Assembly: GCF_009870125.1 (NCBI RefSeq)
Contig: NC_046683.1
Coordinates: 19,911,001-19,975,000 of the forward strand
Direction of reading: 5' to 3'
Source of the DNA: Drosophila pseudoobscura
Lineage: Eukaryota > Arthropoda > Insecta > Diptera > Drosophilidae
Length of the DNA: 64,000 nucleotides
Below, in pieces: positions 47,309 through 60,900 of this stretch. Every line of letters begins with the position of its first letter. Position 1 is the stretch's first letter. A program made the translations under genes and the position numbers. The notes beneath the pieces were generated by a model that was not told the DNA's origin, ran no database searches, and saw nothing but the letters and a program-made list of their open reading frames with translations.

Positions 47309-48600
47309 CGCGATGTCACTTAATAAAAAAATTTACTTCCGTTACTGATCCTCCAGCTCCGGCTGCAAGTTACAAACACTTGCTAAACAAAAAAAATATA
47401 TAAAACTTGGAGTGTTAGTCTGACAAGTTTGCTATCTGCTCGGCAATAGATCTCGTTTGCAACTAAATCGCAACTAAGTAAAATTACTTCGCAGCTGTCT
47501 CGGCAGATATCAGAGCAAGCCCCAGCCCCAAATCAAGTCGCACTCTGGATGCCCTCCGCTTCCGTTGGGTTAGGAAATATGGGCGGAAGTTTTCACATTT
47601 CACCTAGAAACCAATCCAAGATGTCCATGCTATCCAAGAATGTGGGAGCCGTGTACTGTGTACCAAGAACTCAAAGGGAGATTTCCAGCATGCAAGCACA
47701 TGATCTCTATACTTTATCTGCAATTAAAAGTTATTATTGCAAGCGTCTTGGCTTACCCATTTAATCAGCTTAATCGTTGCCGTCAACAACTGAAAATCAG
47801 CTGAGAAGACAAATAACATCCGCTTACCGAGTGATCGTATTTTGGGCGCTTGCCGTCACTGATCTCTGGCCACTGGTTAATTTTCAAAAGGAATTGCAAG
47901 CAATCTTTTGAGAAGAAGAATAAAAGCAACCACAGCCACATTTGTTGTGGTATTGCAGAGGTGAATGTAATGACCGCAGATTCACCTATGCCCAACCAGG
48001 TGTAGGTAACCGTTTGTAAAACTCAATGATCACTCAATGATAGTGCACCGCACACTTGACGCGAGCTATCATTGCACCGCGTTCTGATATGGCTGCATTG
48101 CCAGGCCCAAAAACGAGTTTTACGGCAACAACAGCAACCAGGTTGACGTTGACCCACATAGAACATGTGCATCACATACGTATATAAGAATATTAATATA
48201 GAGACGACTATCGTCTGTGGCATTAGCATAGAGCTGGTCAGTTTTCAATTGCGTTCGTTATGGATTGTGATTAAGACTGAGACAACAAGTTAGATATTTG
48301 TATTCCTATCAGAAATGCCAAGTGAAGTCGTCTGATATTGCACAGATTTGAGTGTAAGCATTATTCTTGAATATTATCTCTGGCCTGAAGTATTAGTGCT
48401 TGTGTTTTCTATCTTATCGCCGCTGTAAAACGTTCGTCTCAAAGTTCATATTTTGACTATATGCATATACGAGACAAAGACTACGACAGCTTATTATTAC
48501 AGTTTATTACATATGTACATCGCTCAAAATGCGATTGAATTTGCGACCCTTTGGCCACTTCAAGCTTCAGTTCAGCTGTGAACTGATCTGAACACATCTC
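47309..48600. other. Upstream flank of Cyp4s3
   Basis: No gene is recognised. A TATATAAAA string at about 47396-47404 is oriented for the plus strand, and the minus strand gives only TTTTATATATT. The 48.0-48.6 kb part contains short repeats (TCAATGATCACTCAATGA near 48026). Confidence 0.35.
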
Positions 48601-51600
48601 CATCTATTGCAGATGAATCATCTGATTGACCGCTTGAGGGGCGTAGCGGCGGTAGATAGACAGCGACTTGTGCCTTTTCGTTACTTACTCGAAAATTGCC
48701 CCAAGGAAATCAGGAGTTCTTGCAACGGATGCTGTGCATCAGGAAGTGGCAGTTCCTCCGGCAGCAGTTTGCGTACCTTTTCCTTTACAACTTTCTGCTT
48801 ACCTGAGAGCTTCCTAATTCCTCGCAACAAAGGTCAGCTTCCATGACTGTGATGCATGGTCGGCTCTCCAAAACACCACATCGCTTTCGGTCAGGCTGGT
48901 GCTGCCTTGCTAATCCTGTAATCATCATTCGGGCTGAGGGTGACACTTTCCCTGCAGTAGTTTCCGGTCGGGCCCTTCTCTACGTATATTTGCGTGGCTT
49001 CAGGAAGACTCTATTGCTAAATAATAGAACTACCTGCCATGTGTCGTATAGTGTATAGTGCATTCAAGTTATTTGCCTTTACCTTCACCTTCTCCACAAG
49101 TGTCGATGTGTCTCCAACGCTCGTCATCAAGAAGGACCTCAAACCGGGCTATGGCTTCACCACCGGTCCCCAAGGTGCAGGAGTCGCAAGAGTGTCGAGT
49201 CGCTCAAGGTGGGTGCTGAAGTGATGAATACACTACCTGGCATGTGGCGCAGCAAGGTCAACAACGCGAGTGCCTTCTGCCTATGCGGGCTGAAATAATT
49301 AAATAATAATTAGAACCTGCGAGCTTCCTTCAGAGCGATTTTAACATAACTGTTTTCTTTAGAAGAAGTTAAATGTGCCACATTTACATATCTAGAAGAA
49401 ATTGATATCTTAGGCTTGAGTTCAAAGAACAAAGATAATAACAAATCTATGCCGCGAATTTCGGGTGCTGTCAACTGATTGCTGATTTCGAGCTGCCAAC
49501 TTGTGCTTTTAATACTACTAAACGGCCATTCACACAAAACCCTTCAATTCTCATTGCTGCCCTGACAATGTGAAGAAGGTTTAAACAAATTAGCTGTGGA
49601 AGTGACGCTGGAAAACACGCGTGTCAGGTGGGATTTCCATTTATTTCAGATATGTCGATGTTTCACCAATACTATTTTTATACCCTGCGAACTTGAAGCG
49701 TTTTGAAATTGCAGTTATGGTCTTTTTGTCGCTTTCCAGCACTGGTAATTTGTTGCAAAAACTGCTTCACTTGCCCAAAACGCATTTTCGAATTAAACAT
49801 ACTGGCTCTGCAAAACTTGGAATCGATATGGATGCAAAAAAGACAAACATTGCCCCGCAAAAGCCTTGAATATTTATGTTACCAGGAATTTTTGTTTGTC
49901 TGTTGCGTACAAGAATTCAGTGGTGAGTACTCTTTGATTCTTTATATATAATTAAATTTCGTAATATTTGTACGATCATCTAACTTTAGAAGAACTCATT
50001 CTACAAAATAAACCACTTCTACGGCAACAACCAAAATATCGAATAGTAAGATCTCCGATCAGGCAACACCTGCAGAAGGCAAAGAAATGCGTTCGAAGAC
50101 CGCCTCCTTTCACAGCTCCTAAAAAGTATTCTAAAAGTATTAAATACTGTGGCCTAAAGGACCTTTCCTCAGGCAGTGTACAAATTCTACTTGTCCCCTG
50201 GAATTCCAGGACCAGGATGGCCATGACAGCAGTAGAAAATGCAAACCATCGCTGCGCGGTGATCAATCGAGATCTCCAGACTCTGTTCTTGTTGTCGTTG
50301 CATTTCCAGAATACTAGACATGGACTCGTTGTCGCACTACCCAAGATGGTGGTGAAGTCAAAACTTTCAGGGCGCTGTATAAGGGGGGATAATAAGCCTA
50401 GTTGCTGAAATGTTTTGCCGACCCGTTGGTGGCCTGCCTCAACGAGCAGACCTCTACCGCATCTCATCAGTTTAAAAAGCTCTTCCTTACGTCGCACAAT
50501 ACTTTTTATTGGACCTGAAAGATGCAATATGTTCATAAAAATTGAGTAAATAGCTGCTTACTGAAAAAATGGTCAACTTTGAATGCTCATTTCTCTTAAA
50601 ATAGACATCCGATATTCTCGAAGTTTCCATTTTTAGAAGTTCTAGAAAGTTCTCTACCAGGTGCGTGTATATAAGGTATCCAAAGTTCCCCTTTTTTTGG
50701 ATCTTCAGTCCCAGTACTTCCAGCGCTCTGTGGCTTCCGGCCCGGCCCACTGTGCTCTCGGACTGCCGGTTTCTATACAGTATATCTATACTTCAACCAG
50801 ACCTCCGATGCCAATTAGTTCAAGGTGATCTTCGCTATCCCAGTGCTAAGCAGAGTGTCATACTCAATGTGAATTCGATCAGGTCTCAGTCGCAGTTCCA
50901 CGTAAAAGTCGTAAACCGAGTCAAAGCCATGGGAAATGGCCACTGGAGGTGCAATGGTAGGTACCCTACATAACCCAATATTTGAACCAAGATTATAATT
51001 ACTCAATTACAGCTCAGTTCTGGGTGTTCTTCCCAGAATTCTTCATCGTAGCTCCGATGCCAATTAGACCAAGGCGATCATTGTTAGCAAGCATAGTGTC
51101 GTACTCGATCTGAATTCGATCCATGCTGATTAATGAAAAGCGGTTGACACGAAATCTGCCAAAGCTTTGGAAAATAAAGCAGGCTGGAGCTTCTAATTTC
51201 CTTCGCGATGCAGTGAAGGTGAAGGTTAATTTGCATTCACCTTGAGCAGAGAAGTGGCATATGATCAGTCCATGGAGAAGGTTCAGGAAACAAACGGGCG
51301 GACAAGAATTAACCCACTCCCGGGTCAAGTCGCAACTGCATAGTAAAACCATTGGGTACAAATATTCGAAAAAGCCAATTGAATGGCGAATAGCCATAGT
51401 GATTACTTGACAAAACACCAACGAAGGCCGTGGAATAGCTAGGTCGGGCTGAACCGAACCCGTACCGGTCCAGGTCAAGGTCGAGTTGGACTGAGGCTTG
51501 AAACTCTGGTGTGGGCCAAAGGCGGCACGTCGACGTCAGTGCAGGGTGGGCAATGCCCCAACCCGAAAAAAACGATCCAAGTGTATATACAAGGCAGTCC

Positions 51601-52400
51601 CTGTCGTGGTTACCCCAACGGATTGCGCACTCGGACGTGCCCGCCTAGCCGACAGGTGAGGGCCCTATCCATATCCATCAGCAGACAACCGGCTGTGGGT
51701 GGTTCACCCTTAGATTAGATCACCCTGAACCGCTTGCTAAACCGCAAGTTTCGGCATAATTGAATGCAGCTGCCAGAACTTGGCCAATCTGATTGCCAAA
51801 TAATACGACTGTCAGCGGAGCTCGCCCAACCTTGGCATGCGAGCACAAGTGCTGAGGACGGCACAATCCAAAAACAAGCCGAAAATTGCAAGCTCATGAT
51901 ACACTCTCTGGTTCGACCTCATCCCACCGATCTGAAACTGTTTGCGATCAGTTCTTAGATCACCTCTGCTTGAAGGCCGGGCCAGAACCTGTTCAGACAT
52001 AGCAGATTCTGGCTCGGCCCTTACATGGCAGTCGTGGTGGGAGCGGGGAGGGTTCGGGAACAGCACACAATCCGGAGTCCAGAAACAGAATTTCGCATAA
52101 TCAAGAGGTTCCTAAGAATCTGCCGTGTCATTGTTTGTGGACAAATATTGACCGCATTGTTGCTTAAAATGTGTGCTAACTCGTTTACATATCTATTTTT
52201 CAAGACTCTGGACTGGACTTTGGTTAAAAATATTCGCTCGAAGAAGTGCCCTAACCATCTGTTGGTCGTTCTTTCCTCAAAATACTTTTGCCAGCGCCCC
52301 ATTATGGGACTCAGAAATAGATTGCCTAGGCACTAAAAACGGTTCATTGCATTCAATTTGGTCCGTCCAAGGAGGTGGTGGTGAGCACAGGAAGGTAAAC
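48600..52400. other. Mosaic of decayed coding-like fragments
   Basis: Short open runs occur on both strands but none forms an intact gene. Two copies of a minus-strand fragment encoding DRI(H/Q)IEYDT lie at 50803-50880 and 51052-51121. The second reads on as NDRLGLIGIGA, while the first needs a frame change to read DHLELIGIG. Other runs include KLMRCGRGLLVEAGHQRVGK (minus, about 50.45 kb) and VSPTLVIKKDLKPGYGFTTG (plus, about 49.13 kb). I do not recognise these families. The pattern suggests old tandem duplicates decaying among repeats. Confidence 0.4.
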
Positions 52401-52849
52401 ATGATAACAAATACTATGTACATTTGTTCGAGTACATGCATTGATGATGATATATATGTACGTATGTACATGAATAGAACTAAGTATCACCGTATATAAA
52501 GTACATATACTTCTAGCGGGCATTTTGACAATGGACACTCAAACAGACAGATATTGAGATGCTGATTTGCTTAAATTCAAATTCAAATTCTACCTCTTAA
52601 ATAGAACCAATTTTTATAAACACCATTAAAAAAATGTGTCAATGACTTGAGTCAACTTTTGCTAGCCAGACAAAGCACAAACACACAGACGGACAGATCC
52701 CATAGACCTAATCGGAATGACTCTCCACTACCGTATATCAGATACGCACACAAACGCATCTTTTGTTGAAATATTTTAATTTGTTTTCATTTTATTTGCA
52801 TTCAATTTTATCAGAGAACTAAATTTCGAACTAACTAAGATGAACACTC

Positions 52850-53420
52850 ATTTTGAAAGGTTTACAAATATTTTCTCACTTGTTTTGGGACTCAGAAGGA
52901 GTAGTAGGCTCTAATACAGGTCCTTTGTGGCATTTCGCTCGCTTTAAAACACCGTTATCATCGATTACTGTTTTATTTCTGGATCAAATTCATATATCCA
53001 TTCATATCGTTGCCTGTGTAGATGTTATACTCAGCTTTTGAAGCGTATACGACCGTATTTTTTGATAATTTCCTTAAACCAATCGACACGAGTGCCTTTT
53101 TTGATCGATTTTAAAATTGTGTAGCATCCAACGCAAAAACACACCTTTTTTACCCAAGGCGATCATGGAAAATCTTACTGATGGACGTCATACTAATCCC
53201 CAAGGATGCCGTAGCTTCCGGTATCTTCCTCAATATTTTTTGGCACAACAACTGGTTTAACACGACCTTCCCGGAATTTGTCCTGCAACGAAGGACGTCT
53301 ACGATTGAATGTGTTGACCGGCTTATCTTATTGGCAATGCGTGGTGTTTCATCAATAAAAGTTAAACTAAGCTTGTCTAAGAGTTCTTGGCTTAAGAATC
53401 CGCATCAAATATAGTAGAAA
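52850..53420 (-). mobile_element. Decayed mariner-family transposase fragment
   Basis: On the minus strand, pieces with stops and frame breaks read DKFREGRVKPVVVPKNIEED, then KKGTRVDWFKEIIKKY, then CHKGPVLEP. These correspond in order to the mariner transposase region SxxFREGRPKxVVVPxNI, to KKARVDWCKEMLKKY, and to the stretch beyond the first catalytic Asp block. Only the N-terminal to middle part is present and no terminal repeats were found, so the element is inactive. Confidence 0.6.
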
Positions 53421-53599
53421 ATCATGACACGGACATTTTTATGTATTTATTTTCGCTTTCTCCCGAAATTAACTTTTATTTTGTCATTTATCATTGAATG
53501 GATTTAATTTATCGTTAAACGATATCAAATGCGACCTCTAAAAGGGAAAACTTTATGTAGGCTTATCACAGAAAAAATGGTTAAACACACTTAGTCCCG

Positions 53600-53816
53600 C
53601 CGAGGTCATCTTTTGGTTTTACATTGGCGAATGCATCGTAAATGTTTCAATGTGCCATTTCAACATATTGGTGGAGGCGATGTGGCTTCTTTTACAAGAA
53701 AAGCTTTAAAAGCCGTGATTCTCAATGAATTGGCGGTGAGTTCGACCTGGTGTGAGACGAATTTTAAGCTCAGTACTCAACAGTCACAGTCACTATTTAG
53801 CAGTTCAGTCTGTTAA
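53600..53816 (+). pseudogene. Fragment resembling a DUF4806-type domain
   Basis: The plus-strand frame reads GGGDVASFTRKALKAVILNE, then LAVSSTW, then FKLSTQQSQSLFSS before a stop. The spacing of G-DV, TRKAL, NELA and W resembles the DUF4806 domain found in many insect and TE-associated proteins. There is no upstream exon or start context, so it is a fragment. The similarity is judged by eye only. Confidence 0.35.
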
Positions 53817-53819
53817 AGT

Positions 53820-54137
53820 AAATAAGAGGCTGTATAATTTTTCGAGAGTTCATAAGACACAAAAGAAATGTTGGACATAAGAAATTTCGATGGCTATTGA
53901 CCAAGAATTTAAGTACATACATATTCAAGAAAAGAGTTGTCCTTCTGCCGTAAACTTAACTTTAAAAAAGTATAAAAAATTCATTTTCTTAGTAGCTTTG
54001 CCTAAAAAATGTAATTTTAATAGTTAAATATGTATAACGTTCTAAATAATTATCAATTTTATAATGTAAGGAAGCACGGAATCAAAATGTTTGTTCTTTT
54101 TTCTGTGCCCTAAAAAGGAATAAATAAATAAAATTTA
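53820..54137. other. AT-rich spacer
   Basis: No coding signal; a TTTAAAAAAGTATAAAAAATT-type AT-rich sequence. Confidence 0.4.
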
Positions 54138-54949
54138 TTATTGCGAATAAAATTTTAACTTTATAAAAAAAGTTGCCGTTTCTATTATTTGTCCATTGCT
54201 ATTGCATGTACATATGTATGTATGTATGTATGTACTATTCGAGCTTATGTATGTACATCTGTATGAGCAGAGGAAGATGAGTGGATGGGCGTGGCTGGCG
54301 TTGGGCTTCAGTAGCTTCTGTTTGAACTGCTTAGATTCGCGCGGGTGATCGACTGCCAAGCAACCTTTGGCTTCGGCACATGACGACGAATCGTCGCACA
54401 GTGGGGCCTTCGGCAACTTCAGCTTGCTAAATTAATAACTTCTGAACGAATAAAGATATCATAATGAAATACGCTCAATTTGAAAGGAACATCTTCCAAA
54501 GTAATTATCTTAAGTCTCTACGGGTACGAGTATACATATGTGGCTACGATGTTTAGAAGCTCTTAAATAAATTGTCACAGTTGAACTTTGATTCCGGTGC
54601 ATATTTGCTTATGTAAAACATTTTTTTTCAAATTTTGTTTAAATGTTGATTTGCTAGTATATGGATCTAATTTGTGGGTTATTTTTCAATTTTAACTTTA
54701 CTGAGATTCTATTCCATTTTGGATTTTTAAAAGCTTTGGCAAATATCTATCAGATGCGCATATTAATATTATCCAAAGCGCTCAACAGATTTTTTGACTT
54801 TGCCACCTAGTGGACTCTCGGCCACGCCTCAATGCGTCGATCAGTTCCGGGGACGTACAGAAGATCTCCTCCAGACCCGAAGCCACTAGAGGCAATCGCT
54901 TTGAGGCAGGTGCGAAGTTTGTTTTACATTCGCATGGGCATCCATCCAT
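54138..54949 (-). CDS. Possible small two-exon gene, cysteine-rich product, unrecognised
   Basis: Minus-strand exons 54949..54807 and 54426..54138 can be joined in phase 2 (AG|C) over a 380-nt GT-AG intron (donor gtggca, acceptor aatttag), giving 143 aa. The start MDGCPCECKTNF is the first in-frame ATG, but an acceptor (ctacatag) just upstream suggests earlier exons. The middle, ELIDALRRGREST then SKLKLPKAPLCDDSSSCAEA, has normal fly codon use. The last 40 residues run into a TACATA microsatellite, and AATAAA overlaps the stop region. I do not recognise the product. It could also be a remnant. Confidence 0.33.
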
Positions 54950-54999
54950 GGGTATCGTACCTATGTAGGTGCAGCCCCCACTAAGGTCCAACTACTCAA

Positions 55000-57900
55000 T
55001 TAAGTTTATGCAAATCGATAGATAAAGCATCACTCGGAGCTTCCCCAATTAATCTCCGACCGAAGCTAGTTATTCGATTTGGCAAACAACTTTCGGGGCT
55101 CAACAGCGCGAGATTCGCTTGGAATTTCGGAATTTCTGAATACAATACTCGTGTCACTTTTAGCTTCTATTCATTCTTCCAATGTAAACACACATCTTTG
55201 TCTTACCATATTTATAGCTCGGCCTTGAACTTGCGACGGGGAAGTTGATGATTTCAGTTGGAGTTGAAATCATCTTTATTGCCTGAATTGCTCAGGTAAA
55301 CAAACAGCCATGGACACGCCATGGACCAACCATGGACCAACCATGGACCTGTCCATACGGGAGCATACCCGTGCTTGTCGATATAGTGCGGGTCGTACCT
55401 GCACGACAAATGCCGGAAGATCCGGAAGCTGTGGATGTGCTTACTGGCACAGCCCGAAACTCCCGACTGGCTTACACTATTAAGAAGCACTGTATTATGG
55501 CCGGTCATACGACTGAGTAAGGCGTTAAATACGCGAGCATAAATTGTTTTTACGGCATTTAAATTGTGGCCCGTTCTTCTTCTTCCTCTTCTGTCTCCCG
55601 CCCCTTGGTTGTTTGTGGTTCGCTGTTGTTTGGTGTTCATTATTTGTTCGTTTTAGAGCTTGTACAATGTATAGTATGTATGTACATGAGTACACTTATG
55701 TATGTACATATGTACAATGTGCGCATATTTCTGGTAAAGCGTCTTTCGACTTCCTCGTTCTTTGGCAAACTTTTACGATGCATCGAGCAACATTGGAATG
55801 TAAATGGTGCCATCGTTGTGGAGCACAGACAACATTGCCGCTGTCGTCATGCCCCAACACTTCCTTAACCATAATACCAACAGCCACTAAGGTAACAACT
55901 TCGACGCGACAACAGCTAAGACGAATTTTTGGGTACAATTGGTGTACGTACTCGTAGCATTAACGTAGATACTATAGCAGAGCAAGATTTCATTGCTAAA
56001 ATAAGGATGGGGATGCGGAATTCTAGGTATCTAGACAAACCCATGGATCTATCTTCAATGCCTAACCATACACCCTGACCATACCCTACCCAAGAGCCAG
56101 TTTCGATAAGCTCGCGTCGGAAGTTTGCTTAGTAGTGCACTCAGAGAAAACTGGCAAAGTAAAATGAAACACACCCATATTTATATTATTTAATTAATCG
56201 GTTTTTAAATACAAACGTAATGCGATTAAATATAATTCAGTTTGATTTAAATAAAAATGTATTAAAAAGTGCTTTTTATGGGGCTCACATTTAATCGAAA
56301 TATAAAACACGTTAAAATAAATATATTATACTAAATTTGTAGAACATTTACATATATAATCTAAGTACTAAAATCTGTATTTAAATATGAATTATATTTA
56401 TGTATATCATATTAGTGTAAAATGTGATGTAAATTTTACATTTTTTACTCTCGGCGAAAATTGTAGTGCTTTTTCTCTCAGTCTAGCAATAGGATGCCGG
56501 ATTTAGTTAGGAGACTATTTTATTCATGTCTGGAATATCTGAAAGTGTCTGTACATTTTTGATAGCGGCTAGGTACATTCCAGCAGCCTTAATCTTTCGA
56601 TACCCTTCACTACGATAACCTTATCTGTCCATTGATCTTGATAGCCCGACCATATGGTGACCACTCACTAGATCCCACTAAGCCCAGACCCTCGCAAGAA
56701 CGAAGTTCGCTTCGAAAGTTGTTTGCGGAATGTGGCAGCAACATTAACTTGTCTCTCTGCCCTCGGGGGCTGCCAATCTGACAATCTGAGGATTGCCTAC
56801 GTGTGTACATTTGTATATTATGGGCATTATGGGATTTAATTGCTCATTAAATTTATTCAGGCAAATAAAGCGCCAGAAACAAATTTCAATCAGAATCAGT
56901 GTCCGAAACTGAGTCGAAGTTGGAGTCGGAGTCGGAGACAGAGACAGAGGCGGAGACGGAGTATGGTAGATTCTTAATTTTAATTATATTTAATTACTCA
57001 GCGTGATTTGAATTTGAACTTTAGCATTAGTTCAACTCGTTAATGGGACAAAGAGCAATTAAACAGGAAAAAATCTGGCAAAAACAAAACATGAAAGTAA
57101 ACAGAAATTAAGCAAAACAATGTGGATGGATGGATGGATGGATTGCGATGGCTTGCGATGGTTTGTCGCTCGGTCTGGCACTGGGCTTGGGTTTGGGCCT
57201 GGCTCAATATGCATTAGCCAAGCTTCATTGCCCTTCAAATTGCAGGCAAAGCAAAAGAAGCACAACAGCCACAACAAGACACTTGGACTGGGTCTACGAG
57301 TATCAGCCATCGTCATATGCATATCGTGGGCAACGGCAACCCAGAGCAGAGGCTCCATGGCGGCCAAGAGAGGAGGCCAAGAAAGAGACACATTTCCAAA
57401 AACAACAAGAGACTGTTTAAAATTCCACATACGAAACGTTGCAGCGGCAGTGGGGCCACTGAAAATTAAATTCGACTTGAAATCGAAATTTCAAATGAAA
57501 ATGCATGAAAGCCAAACTCGTCGCCCCGACGCGTCGAATACCCTTGCAGAGCGACGACCAGTGCGCTTGTTCTGCATACAACATAGGGCCGAAGATATGC
57601 TTAACAATCCTATAAATGATCAAATTGAGCTGATTTTAATCGAAAACATATACAGAATGGTGCCGATTTATTCTACTATGGATATTATGTGAAGCTCGGA
57701 TGTAGTTATCAGCTGTGATCGTGATCCTTTCCTCAGAATCATAATACCTATTGAAAGGGTACACAAATGGGTTACAACTTCGAAGGTCGAAGCGCCAGCA
57801 GTAGCAATGAAAACGAAAGAGGCAGAGGCGTCAGTGCATATGAAATACATAAACATGAACGGGACTCCCTCCCTCTTGCCCCAAAAGCGAGAGAAGAACT

Positions 57901-60900
57901 ATCAGCTGGTCAGCTCCCTCCTACCTATCGAGAGCGAAACAAAAGACTTGTGCGAGACGAAAACTTGATCGCCATCAGCAGTATAATCATTATCATCAAT
58001 CATTATTATCATCATCATTATTACCACCATGCGCATAGACAGCGTCTCCGAAGTGCATGGGTGAGTGCATTGTCTTTAAGGGAGGAGGGGTAGGCCACGA
58101 TTAACCTATTGACACGGACGGCGGACGGCTTCCCACAGTCGCTGGTCCGAGGGCCGCGACAAGTGGGCTTTGATTGGAGTGGAATTTCCGAATGGAAATC
58201 TTTTACACACATGTGCACTACTAGACCTGGAGATGGATCCACTTATCTGTGTGTAGGGGCTATCGTGAAATTTCAATATTTCTATGATATCAACTTTATT
58301 TATCTCTAGTTTACTTTCGACATTAGGATATTATTGTTATTCTATGAAGATTCACGAGCGTGGCATACTTTGTGCTAAGACTTAACTTTAATCCTTAATA
58401 CCTAATAATGGAATTATAGTCTCTGTCTCTACACATATATTTCGTCAGAACTTTGTATGTTCGATTCGGTAGAGTGCACACAGAAAAGCTAACTTATTTT
58501 CTCATGAGCACCTGTCTACCTGTACGAGAAGAAATTTCAAAACGAAATTTAATTAAAGAATCTTTCTTACGATTTATTAAACCTATTTTCCATCTTCCGC
58601 TGTCAAAGTTAGGACGAGGGGAACGATTTGAATGTTTATTAATTATTTACATTTAATACATTATTTTTCATCGTTGTTTTTCCCAGCGCTGCCAAGCTAC
58701 TCTTTTTGTTTTGTATTTTGGTAAATTATTAGGCTTTTTTCTTCTTAATCCATTCAATGTCTTACATGCAATTCCATGTTTCCACGAGTATGTTTCCCCG
58801 CAGAGGCGCCATGTCTTGGCATGTCATCGGCATGGCTCAATGCCTTCCTTCCAGCTGTGAGTGTTGCCATCATCTCTCCGACAGCTCCGACAGCTTCGAG
58901 TCAACGATCAACCTCATAAAGCCCATAAGACCCGATCTTTGGTAACGCTGATTGTTGATCGCTGATCCACCAATACTGGTATCTTTGTTGCTACTACTAC
59001 GCTGTTGCAGTCGGATTGGACAATATTTGGAAACATCTCTTTGTTTTGGGCGATCGACCGGTTTGAGTGCACCACTTAATGCATTTGCATTCGGGCGATG
59101 ACAAAAGGGGCTTAACATAATCTGCGTGGAGCTACGGGCCGACTCCACGCCGAAGATTAGCCTCTGTTTTCTGTTGGTGGTATTCCCTATTGCACTTTTT
59201 GAGCCAGCTGATGAGCAAACAAGAATTCTAACAGCGCCCCGCTAATGGCCTTTCGCGAGGGACTGGAGAACCGGGGGACCGAGGCACCGAGGGACCATGG
59301 AAGAGGAGCCCAAGACGAGACCGAAACCGAAACCGCAACCACAAGGTGTCCAGGTCCAGGGGAATTCGCACGAAATGCCAAAAAGCCAAGCCAACAACAT
59401 TTCAATTGGCAACGCGAACGTCAGAAATTTGCCCAATTGCCACACTTGGCAGTCAGCCAGTCATCTAGTCATCCAGTCATCCAGTCATAGAGTCAGAGAG
59501 TCAGTCAGCTGAGCGGGCAGCCAAGTTGCAAGTTGCAAGTTGCAAGTTGCACGTTGTTCGTTGCCGGTTGTACGTTGGCTGTTGCCTCTTGAAAGCTAGT
59601 GGCTTGCAGCTCTGCTCTTGCTCTAGCTGTCAATGAGACGGCGTCGCCGTTGGTTCCGCGGAACCAAAACTCGTTCAGATTGCCACAGGCCCCAAACAAA
59701 GCGCCACAGCCAGCCAGCCAGACATGGCTGGATCCACAGTCAGAGCCAATTGCCACATTCTTCCTTTGGCCATAAACGAAAGAGAATGGTTATTTGGGCA
59801 TGCCTTTTATTTTACTTGCTTGGTGGGGTAGATCAGACAGGTGATTCGATTCGTGGGAATCAGCAAGCTACAGAGCATCAGGCAAGAGGAGAAAGGATCC
59901 TAATCATAATCGTTTCTTCAGAAGATACACCAGCCTTGTCACCCAAGCATCACAGCCCATATGTACAAAATGGACACACGAGCACCTGCTCGTTGCTTAG
60001 GATCTCTTCGCAAGGGTAGCACCAGACTCGTAGCTCGTAGCATATTCGAGTCTTCCTCCGCTTCTATGGATCTTTTCGAGTATACCCAAATATTTAGTGG
60101 CCAGTTTTGTTGGTTTTGGTGCTCTGGTTCCGCTTGCAATTTGCGCCTGTTGCAAGAACCAGCCTGGCTCCGGCTGCGGCTCTGGCTCTGGCTCTGGCTC
60201 TGAATCCGATTTATGGCAAACCGTGCTGCAAATTGCTCACTGGTAGGCCGTTCGGGTTGGGTAATTTGATATTGGCAACCAGGGGCTCACTTTCAATACA
60301 TTTGCGTCAGTTTTCCTATTGCGAATTTCTTTGGCTGCACAGCCACACCAAGAGCAACATGTAATGGGCTCGGACTCGGACTCGGGCTCGGGCTCGGGCT
60401 CGGAGGGGGTTTGCTTTCATTGATTATCGCCTGAGTTCCCACTCTTTAGACCATCCGATGGGCAGTAATAAAACGATTCTTTCACGCGTCATGGCCTCAT
60501 CCATGGAACTTGTTTTCTCCTCTTTCCGTTTCTGTTTCTGTTGTCATCAAAACGAGTTATTGGCCAACAGAAATAGCAACTTGGCTGTAATTATATTTCC
60601 AAACTTTTTGTGCCTATCCTCTAATGCGATTGATCAGCAAGAAAATGGTTGCGACACAACCCCATCCATCCACCTGTCCGTCTACCCATCGGCCCATCCC
60701 CAGCAGAACTCTTCAGGGACAACGCAGTTTCAGAGACAGTCTATGCAGGAGTGTATGTGTGTGTCATTAACCCCAAGATCGGGAATCTGTATCTGGCAAC
60801 GACTTAATTGCGATTCTGGTGTGTCATGCCAAATTAGCGGGATTCCATTTACATATATAAATGAGCAACAATTGAAATCAAGTTTGGGCAATTTATTGTT

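Noticed and set aside
49976-50536. A 186-codon minus-strand open frame
   Set aside because: It overlaps an opposite-strand frame of 146 codons and lies in a zone of decayed fragments. Fragments look coding-like, but the whole is not recognisable as a gene.
57120-57692. A 190-codon plus-strand open frame
   Set aside because: It begins in a GGAT repeat, shows no recognisable family or splice context, and has mixed codon usage; probably chance.
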